Source: Deefgea chitinilytica | GTDB lineage: Bacteria > Pseudomonadota > Gammaproteobacteria > Burkholderiales > Chitinibacteraceae | Assembly: GCF_016881405.1 (NCBI RefSeq) | Contig: NZ_WOFE01000001.1 | Span: 744,001 to 808,000, forward strand | Reading direction: 5' to 3' | DNA: 64,000 nt | In this document: positions 18,940-27,844 of the stretch, piece after piece | Layout of the letters: every line of letters begins with the position of its first letter | Position numbering within the stretch: the stretch's first letter is position 1 | The notes under the pieces: generated by a model | The model's database searches: none | What the model was told of the DNA's origin: nothing | Seen by the model: the letters and a program-made list of their open reading frames with translations, nothing else | Position numbers and translations under genes: made by a program

Positions 18940-19025
18940 TGCAAAATTTTTTGGCATCGTAATTTCGCCGTGTCGTTTGTGATGTACTGTCTGCGACTTT
19001 GATGCTTTGCCATAAAACTTTTGCA
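18940..19025 (+). repeat. 86-bp structured element upstream of sucC (copy 1 of a two-copy family)
   Basis: The ends TGCAAAATTTTTTGGCA (18940-18956) and TGCCATAAAACTTTTGCA (19008-19025) pair with few interruptions. Shorter internal pairings such as GCATC/GATGC and GTCG/CGAC are possible. Positions 18941-19024 align with 43916-44000 at about 55 of 85 positions with one gap, including a shared core GCCnnGTCGT and ATGTACTnnCTGCG. A mobile or REP/MITE-like repeat is likely; a direct role in sucCD expression is uncertain. Confidence 0.55.
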
Positions 19026-19044
19026 TAGGCACTTAAATTTGTTG

Positions 19045-19066
19045 GTGGATGTTGTTTGACATCCAC
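19045..19066 (+). repeat. Hairpin in the sucC leader
   Basis: GTGGATGT and ACATCCAC form a perfect 8-bp stem with a six-base loop. A second stem, GAGGG/CCCTC, follows at 19081-19096, 35 bp before the sucC start. Neither has a T-run. Confidence 0.45.
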
Positions 19067-19130
19067 TAGTGGTACCTACAGAGGGCGTCAACCCTCGCTA
19101 TAACACTCTCCTCAAAAAGGAATAATAGAG

Positions 19131-20300
19131 ATGAATCTGCACGAATACCAAGCCAAGGAATTATTGGCAAAGTACGGTTTGCCAGTACAACGCGGCATTT
19201 TGGCTGCATCTGGTGAAGAGGCTGCTGCTGCTTACGATACTTTGGGCGGCAAATTTGCTGTAGTTAAAGCCCAAGTTCACGCTGGCGGTCGCGGTAAAGC
19301 GGGCGGCGTTAAAGTGGTAAAAAGCCGCGAAGAAGCTGCTGCAGAAGCAGCTCGCTTGATCGGTACTAATCTGGTTACTTACCAAACTGATGCCGCTGGC
19401 CAGCCAGTACACAGCGTATTGGTATGTGAAGACATGTACCCAGTAACGCGCGAGTTGTACCTTGGCGCGGTTGTAGATCGCAGCTCACAACGCATCGTAT
19501 TCATGGTTTCAACTGAAGGTGGTGTTGAGATCGAAAAAGTTGCTGAAGAAACCCCAGAAAAAATCATCAAAATCGAAGTTGATCCTTTGGTAGGCATGCA
19601 GCCATTCCAAGGCCGTCAAGCGGCTTTCGCTTTGGGTCTGGAAGGCAAACAAGTTGCTGCGTTCACTAACCTGATCTTGGGCTCTTACAAAGCATTCGTT
19701 GAAAACGACTTCGCGTTGTTTGAAGTAAACCCATTGGCTTTGCGTGAAAACGGCGAATTAGCTTGCGTTGACGGCAAAATCAACCTTGACTCAAATGCTT
19801 TGTTCCGTCACCCAGAATTGTTGGCGCAACGCGATAAATCACAAGAGAACGAGCGTGAAGTGAAAGCTTCTGAGTTCGAACTGAATTACGTCGCATTGGA
19901 AGGCAATATCGGTTGTATGGTGAACGGCGCTGGCTTGGCGATGGCGACGATGGACATCATCAAGTTGAAAGGTGGCCAACCCGCTAATTTCTTGGACGTT
20001 GGTGGCGGCGCGACTAAAGAACGCGTAATCGAAGCATTCAAACTGATCTTGGCTGATTCATCAGTACAAGGCGTGTTGATCAATATCTTCGGTGGTATCG
20101 TTCGTTGCGATATGATCGCTGAAGCAATTATCGCTGCGGTAAAAGAAGTGAACGTCACAGTACCAGTGGTAGTTCGTCTCGAAGGTAATAACGCTGAATT
20201 GGGCGCTAAAATCCTTGACGAATCTGGTCTGAAATTGACTTCAGCCCAAGGCCTGAACGACGCAGCCGAGAAAATCGTTGCTGCAGTTGCCGCTTTGTAA
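19131..20300 (+). CDS. sucC: Succinyl-CoA synthetase (ADP-forming) beta subunit
   Basis: The 389-aa protein has an ATP-grasp N-terminal domain ([19 protein letters not shown]; nucleotide loop [13 protein letters not shown]) and a CoA-ligase C-terminal domain ([23 protein letters not shown]). It forms a tetramer with SucD and makes ATP or GTP from succinyl-CoA. AAGGAATA precedes the ATG. sucD follows after 21 bp. Confidence 0.97.
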   Translation: MNLHEYQAKELLAKYGLPVQRGILAASGEEAAAAYDTLGGKFAVVKAQVHAGGRGKAGGVKVVKSREEAAAEAARLIGTNLVTYQTDAAGQPVHSVLVCEDMYPVTRELYLGAVVDRSSQRIVFMVSTEGGVEIEKVAEETPEKIIKIEVDPLVGMQPFQGRQAAFALGLEGKQVAAFTNLILGSYKAFVENDFALFEVNPLALRENGELACVDGKINLDSNALFRHPELLAQRDKSQENEREVKASEFELNYVALEGNIGCMVNGAGLAMATMDIIKLKGGQPANFLDVGGGATKERVIEAFKLILADSSVQGVLINIFGGIVRCDMIAEAIIAAVKEVNVTVPVVVRLEGNNAELGAKILDESGLKLTSAQGLNDAAEKIVAAVAAL

Positions 20301-20321
20301 TCTCAGCACAAAGGAATAAAA

Positions 20322-21206
20322 ATGAGCGTTTTAGTAAATAAAAACACCAAGGTGCTGGTGCAAGGTTTCACTGGCAAAAACGGTACTTTTCACGCTGAAC
20401 AAGCGTTGAAAGTAGGTACTCAAGTCGTGGGTGGTGTTACACCAGGTAAAGGCGGCTCAGAGCACCTCGGCCTGCCAGTATTTAACACCATGCGTGATGC
20501 AGTAGCGCAAACTCAAGCTGACGCATCTGTGATCTACGTACCTGCAGCTTTCGCCAAAGATTCAATCTTGGAAGCGGTTGATGCGGGCATTAAATTGATC
20601 GTATGTATCACTGAAGGCGTGCCTACAGTCGATATGTTGTACGTGAAAAAAGCGGTTGATGAAGCCGGTATCCGTCTGATCGGCCCTAACTGCCCAGGTA
20701 TTATCACTCCGGGCGAGTGCAAAATCGGTATCATGCCGTGGCACATCCACAACCCAGGTCGTATCGGTATCGTTTCACGTTCTGGTACATTGACTTACGA
20801 AGCAGTTGCACAAACGACTGCTTTGGGTCTGGGTCAATCAACTTGTATCGGTATCGGCGGCGACCCAATCCCAGGTACTAGCCACATCGACGCATTGAAA
20901 CTGTTCCAAGACGATCCTGATACTGACGCGATCGTAATGATCGGTGAGATCGGTGGTTCTGCCGAAGAAGAAGCGGCTGAATTTGCTAAATCATACGTGA
21001 CTAAACCAGTAGTCGGTTACATCGCTGGTGTAACTGCACCGAAAGGTAAACGTATGGGTCATGCTGGCGCGATTATCTCTGGCGGTAAAGGTACTGCAGA
21101 AGAGAAATTCAAAGCCTTCGAAAACGCAGGCATCGCGTACACACGAAGCCCAGCAGAAATCGGCAAAACTATGTTTGAATTGCTGAAATCAAAAGGCATG
21201 ATTTAA
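20322..21206 (+). CDS. sucD: Succinyl-CoA synthetase alpha subunit
   Basis: The 294-aa subunit has a CoA-binding Rossmann domain ([15 protein letters not shown]) and the segment [12 protein letters not shown]. The phosphorylated active-site histidine lies in [15 protein letters not shown]. It completes the TCA cluster and is followed by a strong terminator. Confidence 0.97.
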   Translation: MSVLVNKNTKVLVQGFTGKNGTFHAEQALKVGTQVVGGVTPGKGGSEHLGLPVFNTMRDAVAQTQADASVIYVPAAFAKDSILEAVDAGIKLIVCITEGVPTVDMLYVKKAVDEAGIRLIGPNCPGIITPGECKIGIMPWHIHNPGRIGIVSRSGTLTYEAVAQTTALGLGQSTCIGIGGDPIPGTSHIDALKLFQDDPDTDAIVMIGEIGGSAEEEAAEFAKSYVTKPVVGYIAGVTAPKGKRMGHAGAIISGGKGTAEEKFKAFENAGIAYTRSPAEIGKTMFELLKSKGMI

Positions 21207-21233
21207 TTGGATTAACATTAAATCACTACCTTG

Positions 21234-21259
21234 AAACCACCCTACGGGGTGGTTTTTTT
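21234..21259 (+). terminator. Rho-independent terminator after sucD
   Basis: AAACCACCC (21234-21242) pairs with GGGTGGTTT (21247-21255), followed by four more T residues. It ends the sdh-suc transcript. Confidence 0.92.
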
Positions 21260-21334
21260 GTGCGTCCAACAAGCTGGAAAAGCTTACAGGCTTGAGCTAT
21301 AACAGCTTAACTCAGTCTGGGGGAGTCCGCTTAG

Positions 21335-22105
21335 ATGGCTACATTGGTTCGATGTCTATTGCTGGTTTTTTTACTGCTGCCGACGGCGCAAGCAGAAACG
21401 ATTACCATTAATGCCGAAGATGATTGGGCACCATTTTCTTCAATTAGCGCGGATAAGAAAACTGCCGTGGGTCTATCAGTGGAGTTGGTTCGTGCGGCAT
21501 ACGCATCGCAAGGCATCGATGTGCGCTTTGTTCCGGTGCCTTTTGCGCGCTGTTTGTTTGAAGTTGAACACGGGCAAGTTGTTGCTTGTTTTAATACATC
21601 AATTACGGATGAAAATAGAGAAAAATTTAATTGGCCTAGTCAGCCGTTATTGAGCGAGGGTTTGTCGATCTTGGCATTGAGTGAGTTTGCCACTAAAAAG
21701 ATCAGCCCAAAAGATTTGGAAGGTCATTTGGTTGGGGTAACAAATGGGTATACATATCCAACATGGTTTATGAAAAACAAAAAAATAAATAAAGACTTGT
21801 CTCGTACTGACGCTGTTCAGCTAAAAAAGCTGCTGAGTCGGCGTATTGAATATGCCGTCATTAATACGACGCCAGCCCAAATGATGATTAATGCCGATCC
21901 AGCCATGCGCGGTAAAGTTAAAATCGTCGGTGAAGTTGAAATGAGTCTTTTATATCTTAATTTTTCTAAAAAGCATGCCGATGCACCAAGGCTGTTGGCA
22001 GCGTTTGAAACCGGTTTTAAAGCAATCCAATCGAATGGTGTCTACGCCCGAATTCAGAATGATTTTAAGCAACGGCTTGGTTTGTTGCCTCAGAGTGACC
22101 AGTGA
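21335..22105 (+). CDS. Periplasmic solute-binding protein (family 3, amino-acid type)
   Basis: The 256-aa protein has a clear signal peptide (about residues 1-20, cleavage after AQA). A bacterial family 3 extracellular solute-binding fold follows (DDWAPFSS near the N-terminus, VGLSVELVRAAY, and a second lobe from about 100). No permease or ATPase gene is next to it, so it may work with a distant ABC transporter or as a sensor-type protein. The ligand cannot be inferred. GGGGGAG lies about 10 bases before the ATG. It is monocistronic after the sucD terminator. Confidence 0.75.
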   Translation: MATLVRCLLLVFLLLPTAQAETITINAEDDWAPFSSISADKKTAVGLSVELVRAAYASQGIDVRFVPVPFARCLFEVEHGQVVACFNTSITDENREKFNWPSQPLLSEGLSILALSEFATKKISPKDLEGHLVGVTNGYTYPTWFMKNKKINKDLSRTDAVQLKKLLSRRIEYAVINTTPAQMMINADPAMRGKVKIVGEVEMSLLYLNFSKKHADAPRLLAAFETGFKAIQSNGVYARIQNDFKQRLGLLPQSDQ

Positions 22106-22213
22106 ACTGATGTGATTTATAGTCAATTTTAAATCGTGTTTATATTACCTGTGCAAGCCTGACAGCACCTGTTAGTATGAGGTCTCTGCTTAAATTCTTA
22201 CTTGGAGTTTCTT

Positions 22214-22513
22214 ATGTCGCAAGTTGAATCGATGTTGATTGATGATGCCAAAGATGTTTTGCGTGAAACCGCAGAACTGATTGAAGCTGCAGCCAATGCC
22301 AGTCCAGAAGAGTCTAAAAAGATTTATGCAAAAATTGCCGAGAATTTGAAAAGTGCCAAGCATCGCTTGGTTGAAATTGAGTCTGCCGCGGTTGAAAAAG
22401 CCAAGGTGGCGGCGAAAAAAACCGATGAATACGTTCACGATCACCCATGGCAGGCTGTTGGGGTAGGCGCCGCAGTAGGCCTGTTGATTGGTTTCTTGGT
22501 TGCGCGTCGTTAA
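22214..22513 (+). CDS. DUF883 family membrane-anchored protein (YqjD/ElaB-like)
   Basis: The 99-aa protein has an amphipathic, probably coiled-coil N-terminal part (about 1-75) rich in Ala, Glu and Lys. A C-terminal membrane segment follows, beginning HPWQAVGVGAAVGLLIGF and ending RR. This is the YqjD/ElaB/YgaM family; E. coli members anchor stationary-phase ribosomes to the inner membrane. ATG 22214 has GGAG upstream. It heads a tight trio with the next two genes, matching the yqjD-yqjE-yqjK order. Confidence 0.85.
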   Translation: MSQVESMLIDDAKDVLRETAELIEAAANASPEESKKIYAKIAENLKSAKHRLVEIESAAVEKAKVAAKKTDEYVHDHPWQAVGVGAAVGLLIGFLVARR

Positions 22514-22891
22514 ATGAGTTCTTCGATTCGTTCTGCACTGGGCGGCCTGATTGCCGCCCGGTTTTCCTTGTTCGGTCTTGAGCTGCGCGATGAGTTAGAC
22601 CGATTGGCGATTATGGTCGCGTATGCGATTGCGGCGGCATTTTTATTGGTCATGGCTTTGGGGTTTTTGGGGTTAGCGGTATTGTTCGGCTTTTGGGAAT
22701 ATCGAATTTTAATTAGCTCAATTTTTGCTGGGCTATTTACTGGTTTGGGCTTGTTTGCTTGGTGGAAGTTGAACGCGTTAATGACGTGTTTAAGTGCGCC
22801 ATTTCCGTTGACAAGTGAGGAGTTCGCTCAGGATAAAAAGTTAATCAATGCCGCTTTCGCTACGCCCCGATCTGATCCAGAGGCAGACTAA
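22514..22891 (+). CDS. Phage holin-like inner-membrane protein, YqjE family
   Basis: The 125-aa protein has two adjacent hydrophobic helices (about 33-85) after an amphipathic N-terminus (LIAARFSLFGLELRDELDR). This matches the YqjE/DUF1469 family. The start codon abuts the stop of the DUF883 gene. The function is unknown, but the conserved neighbourhood suggests an envelope role shared with YqjD. Confidence 0.8.
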   Translation: MSSSIRSALGGLIAARFSLFGLELRDELDRLAIMVAYAIAAAFLLVMALGFLGLAVLFGFWEYRILISSIFAGLFTGLGLFAWWKLNALMTCLSAPFPLTSEEFAQDKKLINAAFATPRSDPEAD

Positions 22892-23157
22892 TGGCCAATC
22901 CAATCCGTGAACAAAAAAAACAGCAGTTGGTGTTTCGATCTCAGCTACATCGCTTGCAGTTGGAAGCCAAATTATTAGAATCTCGGCGCCCTTTGAGTGT
23001 GGCGAGTTCTTTTATGGGTGGTATTGCATCGTGGGGCTTTCTTAATCGGATCGCTACTGGTTTGGCGCAAGTTCATCCCGCGCTGGGGCGATTGGCGCAG
23101 GGCGCAAAAGTCGTCAGTGTGCTGATTGCGGTGGCGCGTTTGCTGCGTAATAAGTAA
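22891..23157 (+). CDS. YqjK-like small protein
   Basis: The 88-aa protein is basic, with a charged N-terminal helix (REQKKQQLVFRSQLHRLQLEAKLL) and a moderately hydrophobic C-terminal part ending ARLLRNK. Position after the YqjD- and YqjE-like genes and overall character fit YqjK. Its ATG overlaps the previous stop by one base (TAATG). The assignment rests mainly on context. Confidence 0.65.
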   Translation: MANPIREQKKQQLVFRSQLHRLQLEAKLLESRRPLSVASSFMGGIASWGFLNRIATGLAQVHPALGRLAQGAKVVSVLIAVARLLRNK

Positions 23158-23250
23158 ATATACTTGCGTGGTTTAGCTCGCGGTGCGATGCGGTATCAAT
23201 TGAAGCAAAACTTTTGCTAAAGGACTTAAACTTAATGCCACGGGCTTGCG

Positions 23251-23256
23251 TATAAT
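23251..23256 (+). promoter_or_regulatory. Candidate -10 hexamer for cysM
   Basis: TATAAT lies 24 bp before the cysM ATG. No good -35 was found at 16-18 bp upstream. A small AGCAAAA/TTTTGCT hairpin lies just upstream at 23204-23218. Confidence 0.4.
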
Positions 23257-23279
23257 CGTGCGACCCATGGAGTGAACGC

Positions 23280-24158
23280 ATGTTTAAGTATTTAGAAGAT
23301 TTTGTTGGCAATACACCGCTAGTCAAACTCAAACGTATTCCCGGTGCAACCAGCAATACGATTCTTGTAAAGCTGGAAGGCAATAATCCTGCTGGTTCTG
23401 TCAAAGACCGTCCAGCGTTGTCTATGATTCGGCACGCCCAACTGCGTGGTGACATTAAGCCGGGCGACACCCTGATTGAAGCCACAAGTGGCAACACGGG
23501 CATCGCGCTTGCAATGGCCGCCGCGATGATGGGTTATCGCATGGTTTTGCTGTTACCCAAAAATTCCAGCATTGAACGCGTACAAACGATGAAGGCCTAT
23601 GGTGCGGAAGTCATATTGACCGAGGGCATGGAGGCCGCGCGTGACCAAGCGGAATCAATGGTCAAAGCCGGGCAGGGATTGATTCTTGATCAATTTGCCA
23701 ATCCGGATAATCCTCTTGCTCACTTTGAAACCACGGGGCCTGAAATTTGGCGCGATACTGCTGGCACGATTACGCATTTTGTTTCCAGCATGGGCACCAC
23801 CGGTACGATTATGGGGACCCGCCGTTATTTAAAAGAGCAAAATCCCAATGTCCAAATCATTGGCGTACAGCCGAGTGACGGCGCGCAAATTCCGGGCATT
23901 CGCAAGTGGACGCCGGATTATGTTCCTGCGATTTGCAACTTTGATTTAATCGATCAAATGATGGAAGTGAATCAACTAGAGGCTGAGGCAATGACGCGCC
24001 GCCTGGCGCGTGAGGAAGGTATTTTTGCTGGAATTTCATCGGGCGGTGCGTTGTGCGCTGCGCTGACTTTGTCACAAAATGTCGAAAATGCGGTGATTGT
24101 AAGTATTGTGTGTGATCGTGGCGATCGATATTTATCGACAGGCGTCTTTCCCACATGA
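23280..24158 (+). CDS. cysM: Cysteine synthase B (O-acetylserine sulfhydrylase)
   Basis: The 292-aa PLP enzyme makes cysteine from O-acetylserine and sulfide or thiosulfate. The PLP lysine lies in NNPAGSVKDRPALSM (about residue 45), the substrate loop is EATSGNTGIALAM, and the phosphate-binding loop is SSMGTTGTIMGT. It has CysM features rather than CysK (short length, NNPAGSVKDRPA). It overlaps the SemiSWEET gene by 4 bp. Confidence 0.94.
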   Translation: MFKYLEDFVGNTPLVKLKRIPGATSNTILVKLEGNNPAGSVKDRPALSMIRHAQLRGDIKPGDTLIEATSGNTGIALAMAAAMMGYRMVLLLPKNSSIERVQTMKAYGAEVILTEGMEAARDQAESMVKAGQGLILDQFANPDNPLAHFETTGPEIWRDTAGTITHFVSSMGTTGTIMGTRRYLKEQNPNVQIIGVQPSDGAQIPGIRKWTPDYVPAICNFDLIDQMMEVNQLEAEAMTRRLAREEGIFAGISSGGALCAALTLSQNVENAVIVSIVCDRGDRYLSTGVFPT

Positions 24159-24430
24159 ACGCCAGTCATATTGAATGGCTAGGCTTACTCGCTGGCGCCT
24201 TAACGACTACTGCGTTTGTGCCACAAGTTTGGCAGGTTTGGAAAACAAAGTCGGCTAAAGATATTTCCTTGGGGATGTACAGTCTATTTGTACTGGGTGT
24301 GGCCTTGTGGCTTGGGTATGGCTTGCTGGCCAATGCCTTACCTGTTGTTGTAGCCAATACCATTACATTAATTTTGGCTGGCGCAGTCTTAATCATGAAG
24401 GTTGTTTTTGACGCCAAGGATAAACAATGA
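24155..24430 (+). CDS. SemiSWEET/PQ-loop family transporter
   Basis: The 91-aa protein has three transmembrane helices and a PQ motif in TTTAFVPQVWQVWKTKSAKDIS. This is typical of a single MtN3/SemiSWEET triple-helix unit, which dimerises to move small sugars. It overlaps cysM upstream and the PHP phosphatase gene downstream by 4 bp each, so all three are translationally coupled. The substrate is not known. Confidence 0.85.
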   Translation: MNASHIEWLGLLAGALTTTAFVPQVWQVWKTKSAKDISLGMYSLFVLGVALWLGYGLLANALPVVVANTITLILAGAVLIMKVVFDAKDKQ

Positions 24431-25299
24431 CCCCTGTTGATTTGCACTGCCATTCGAATGTATCCGATGGGCTCTTGCCGCCGGATGAAGTCGTGCGTAA
24501 AGCGCATGCACGTGGTTGCCAGCTGCTCGCCTTAACTGACCATGATGATGTGCGTGGCTTGCCGCTGGCGCGTAAAACCGCAGCAGAACTGGGGCTACAG
24601 TTTATTAATGGCGTCGAGATCTCTGTGAGCTGGGGCAAGCATACATTGCATGTGGTGGGGCTTGGTTTTGACGATACTAATCCTGAGTTGCTGGCTGGTT
24701 TAGCAAGCGTTCGCGCTGGCCGCGCCGAGCGCGCCGAGCGTATGGCGCTGAGTTTGGAAAAGTTGGGTATGACGGGCGTGTTGGCTGGTTCGCAAAAGTT
24801 TGCCGATAACCCCGAGATGATTAGCCGAACCCATTTTGCGCGTTTTTTAGTTGAATCGGGTCGTTGCAAAGACACTAAATCAGTGTTTAAAAAATATCTT
24901 GTTCGCGGCAAGCCCGGTTATGTTGAGCACGAATGGGCGCGTTTGCACGATGCGATTGACTGGATTCGTGGTGCCGGTGGCGTGGCGGTGTTGGCGCATC
25001 CGAGTCGTTATGAGTTGGGTAATGAAACGCTGCGTGTGTTGTTGATTGAATTTCAACGGATGGGCGGTGAGGCGATCGAAGTGGTTTCTGGCACACACAG
25101 TATTGCTGATGTAGCACGCTTTGGGCGTTTGGCGCAGGAATTTGGCTACCTTTGCTCCAGTGGTACAGATTACCACGCAACAGGTGAGGGCTCGCGGGAG
25201 CCGGGTTTGAATTCCAATTTGCCGACGGGCTGTGTGCCGGTGTGGGAACGCTGGTTAAAAGTACCCTTGGTGGATGTATTGCCTGCTAAGCTAAATTAA
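24427..25299 (+). CDS. rnm: PHP-domain 3',5'-nucleoside bisphosphate phosphatase / RNase AM (YciV/TrpH)
   Basis: The 290-aa PHP-family metal hydrolase has the N-terminal metal motif DLHCHSNVSDG and ALTDHDDVRGL, followed by VEISVSW, LAHPSRY and the C-terminal SSGTDYHA. Family members (E. coli YciV/RNase AM, and a characterised Chromobacterium violaceum homologue) hydrolyse 3',5'-bisphosphonucleotides and trim RNA 5' ends. It precedes yciO, as in E. coli. Link to cysM: pAp is a by-product of sulfate assimilation, so the pairing with a cysteine gene is biochemically sensible. Confidence 0.87.
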   Translation: MTPVDLHCHSNVSDGLLPPDEVVRKAHARGCQLLALTDHDDVRGLPLARKTAAELGLQFINGVEISVSWGKHTLHVVGLGFDDTNPELLAGLASVRAGRAERAERMALSLEKLGMTGVLAGSQKFADNPEMISRTHFARFLVESGRCKDTKSVFKKYLVRGKPGYVEHEWARLHDAIDWIRGAGGVAVLAHPSRYELGNETLRVLLIEFQRMGGEAIEVVSGTHSIADVARFGRLAQEFGYLCSSGTDYHATGEGSREPGLNSNLPTGCVPVWERWLKVPLVDVLPAKLN

Positions 25300-25342
25300 T
25301 AAATGACTATAGAGTTATACCTAGATATTTTTTTGGATAATC

Positions 25343-25969
25343 ATGTCACAATTTTTCTCAATTCACGCGGAAAATCCACAGGCGCGTTTAATTAAACAAG
25401 CAGCAGATATTATTCGCAAAGGCGGTTTGGTGGTTTATCCCACTGACTCATGCTACGCGATTGGTTGCTCATTAGATAATAAGAGTGGCGTAGAGCGGAT
25501 TCGTAAAATTCGCCAATTGGACGATAAACATCACTTTACGTTAGCTTGTCGTGACTTGTCGCAATTAGGCAATTACGCGCGGGTGGATAATCAAGCGTTT
25601 CGTTTACTAAAAGCGGCGACGCCGGGTAGCTATACATTCATCTTGTTGGCGACCAAAGAAGTGCCGCGTCGCGTGTCACACCCAAAAAAACTCACGATTG
25701 GCCTGCGCGTTCCCGATCATCCGGTGGCGCTGGCTTTGCTGGAAGAATTGGGCGAGCCTTTATTGTCGAGTTCATTATTGTTACCGAATGAAGAATTCCC
25801 AATGACCGATGCATGGGAAATTCGTGATCGATTGGAGCATGATGTGGATTTAGTTATCGAAGGCGGTTATTGCGGTATCGATCCGACTACGGTGGTTGAT
25901 TTGTCAGGCGATATGCCGCAGCTGATTCGCGAAGGCAAAGGCGCTCTGGATTTATTTAGCTTTAATTAA
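25343..25969 (+). CDS. yciO: YciO family Sua5/YrdC-domain protein
   Basis: The 208-aa protein has the YrdC/Sua5 fold (GGLVVYPTDSCYAIGC near residue 30; KKLTIGLRVPDHP; SSSLLLPNEEFP). It resembles YciO rather than TsaC; TsaC makes threonylcarbamoyl-AMP for tRNA t6A, and YciO activity is weaker or unclear. It directly follows the YciV homologue, as in E. coli. A true tsaC is not visible in the window. Confidence 0.85.
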   Translation: MSQFFSIHAENPQARLIKQAADIIRKGGLVVYPTDSCYAIGCSLDNKSGVERIRKIRQLDDKHHFTLACRDLSQLGNYARVDNQAFRLLKAATPGSYTFILLATKEVPRRVSHPKKLTIGLRVPDHPVALALLEELGEPLLSSSLLLPNEEFPMTDAWEIRDRLEHDVDLVIEGGYCGIDPTTVVDLSGDMPQLIREGKGALDLFSFN

Positions 25970-25988
25970 TGTAATCACTGAAGGTGTT

Positions 25989-26633
25989 ATGGAACTCAAT
26001 ACGATACAAATGATTGCAGTGTGGGCTTTGCCAGTGCTGTTTGCCATTACTGCGCACGAAGCGGCGCATGCATTTGCGGCGAAAAAACTGGGCGATCCTA
26101 CGGCGTTTATGTTGGGGCGGATGACATTTAATCCGATTAAGCATATAGACCCGGTGGGGACTATTTTGCTGCCGTTGATTTGTGTGCTGCTGCCGGGCGG
26201 TTTCTTGTTTGGCTATGCCAAACCAGTTCCTGTTGATTTTAATCGGCTTAAAAATCCGAAGCGGGATATGCGCTGGGTTGCTGCTGCGGGTCCATTAGCA
26301 AATTTCGTGATGGCGTTTTTCTGGGCTTTACTATTTCGGTTTGCGACGACTTCGTTGGAGGGAAATTCATTCCAATTGCCGTTGGGATTGATGTCGCAAG
26401 CTGGAATTCAAATTAATGTGGTGTTGATGGTATTGAATTTGCTGCCGATTCCTCCGCTGGATGGCGGCAGAATTGCGGTGTCGCTGTTGCCGCCTCATCA
26501 AGCGCGTGCCTTGATGAAAGTAGAACCGTACGGATTATTTATTTTGATCGGCTTATTGGTCACAGGTTTGTTGGCGACGATTATGACACCGTTGATGGCG
26601 ATGGTGATGCGTGTAATTCAAATCGTGTTGTAG
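25989..26633 (+). CDS. Site-2 protease family (M50) membrane metalloprotease
   Basis: The 214-aa protein has several transmembrane helices, the zinc motif HEAAH (residues 23-27) and the third-ligand motif NLLPIPPLDGGR in the second half. It lacks a PDZ domain and resembles compact YwhC-type M50B proteases. Substrates are unknown. It starts 20 bp after yciO and continues into the next gene. Confidence 0.88.
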   Translation: MELNTIQMIAVWALPVLFAITAHEAAHAFAAKKLGDPTAFMLGRMTFNPIKHIDPVGTILLPLICVLLPGGFLFGYAKPVPVDFNRLKNPKRDMRWVAAAGPLANFVMAFFWALLFRFATTSLEGNSFQLPLGLMSQAGIQINVVLMVLNLLPIPPLDGGRIAVSLLPPHQARALMKVEPYGLFILIGLLVTGLLATIMTPLMAMVMRVIQIVL

Positions 26634-26642
26634 GGGGAGCGG

Positions 26643-27002
26643 ATGCGTGGAATTGTTTTTCCAGTAGTGTTGATCGTCATTGGCGCAGGCTGGTTGCTCA
26701 ATGAAATGAATTACTTTCCCAGCGTGAGCTGGATTATTATTTTGGGTTTATTCGTGGCCGGTATTGCGGTTTTGGCGGTGGATGGCATCAATAAATCGAC
26801 GATCGTGCTGGGGCCGATGTTGATTGCTGGTGCCGTGACGACATTTTTACGCCAACAATTTGGCTTGGGTTTGTCGGTGCAGTTGCCAGTCTTGTTGATC
26901 TTGTGCGGTTGCTTGATGTTATTGGCTCGATCAAATTTGATTCGTCCTGCGCCACCTAAGCCGTGGGAAAAACTGCCTACTTCCTCATCGCGGCAGGAAT
27001 GA
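26643..27002 (+). CDS. Small membrane protein, LiaI/DUF5668-like
   Basis: The 119-aa protein has about four hydrophobic stretches and a polar C-terminal tail. The N-terminal GIVFPVVLIVIGAGWLLNEM resembles LiaI-LiaF-type (DUF5668) membrane repeats. It lies between the M50 protease gene and scpA; its stop overlaps the scpA start (ATGA). No function is assigned. Confidence 0.65.
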   Translation: MRGIVFPVVLIVIGAGWLLNEMNYFPSVSWIIILGLFVAGIAVLAVDGINKSTIVLGPMLIAGAVTTFLRQQFGLGLSVQLPVLLILCGCLMLLARSNLIRPAPPKPWEKLPTSSSRQE

Positions 27003-27844
27003 GCGTCACTGAGCTAGACGCGCCAATTGAACTGGCGCTCGCCCATGTGTTTGGCGAGCCCGTGCTGCATCTGCCGCACGATTTGTATATTCCGCCGGAA
27101 GCGTTGCGTGTTTTGCTGGACGAGTTTGAAGGGCCGCTTGACTTGCTGCTTTATCTCATTCGTAAGCAAAACATCGATATCCTCGACATCCCGATGGCGC
27201 AAGTGACTGCACAATACATGGCCTATGTACAGGCTATGGAGGCAAGCCGCATCGAGCTTGCCGCTGAATACCTCCTTATGGCCGCCATGCTGATTGAAAT
27301 TAAGTCGCGATTGCTGGTGCCTAAGCCTGCTGATCCGATGGATTTTGCTGAAGAAGTAGAAGACCCTCGTACTGAGCTGATGCGTCGATTGCTTGAGTAT
27401 GAACAAATCAAGCTGGCCGCTAGAGCTTTAGATGCCTTGCCACAAGCGGAACGTGATTTTTCTTGGGTGCAGGTCATGTTTGCCGCAGAAACCGTAGCTA
27501 GATTGCCGGATGTTTCAGTTTTGGATTTAAAAACCGCATGGCTGGCTTTGTTGGCTAGGAATAAAAACACTCAGCATCATGTGGTGGCCAATGAGCAATT
27601 GTCGGTGCGCGCGCAAATGGCACATATTTTGCGCGTTATTGCCAATGGTCGTTATTACGAGTTTGATGAATTATTTGATGGCTTGCAAGGCGTTCCTTTA
27701 TTGGTCGTTACCTTTATTGCCTTGCTGGAACTCGTCAAAGAGCGCGCAATTACGGTCACACAGTTTGAACCCCTGGCCCCGATTTATGTGCAACTCATAG
27801 GTGGTTCGCTTGGTATTGAGGAGCTAGGGGGTGAATTGCGATGA
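26999..27844 (+). CDS. scpA: Segregation and condensation protein A
   Basis: The 281-aa kleisin has the ScpA N-terminal motif FEGPLDLLLYLIRKQNIDILDIPM and a C-terminal winged-helix part. With ScpB and SMC-type ATPases it forms the chromosome-condensing complex. ATG 26999 overlaps the previous stop and has AGGA upstream; a GTG 36 bases earlier is less likely. The stop overlaps scpB. Confidence 0.92.
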   Translation: MSVTELDAPIELALAHVFGEPVLHLPHDLYIPPEALRVLLDEFEGPLDLLLYLIRKQNIDILDIPMAQVTAQYMAYVQAMEASRIELAAEYLLMAAMLIEIKSRLLVPKPADPMDFAEEVEDPRTELMRRLLEYEQIKLAARALDALPQAERDFSWVQVMFAAETVARLPDVSVLDLKTAWLALLARNKNTQHHVVANEQLSVRAQMAHILRVIANGRYYEFDELFDGLQGVPLLVVTFIALLELVKERAITVTQFEPLAPIYVQLIGGSLGIEELGGELR

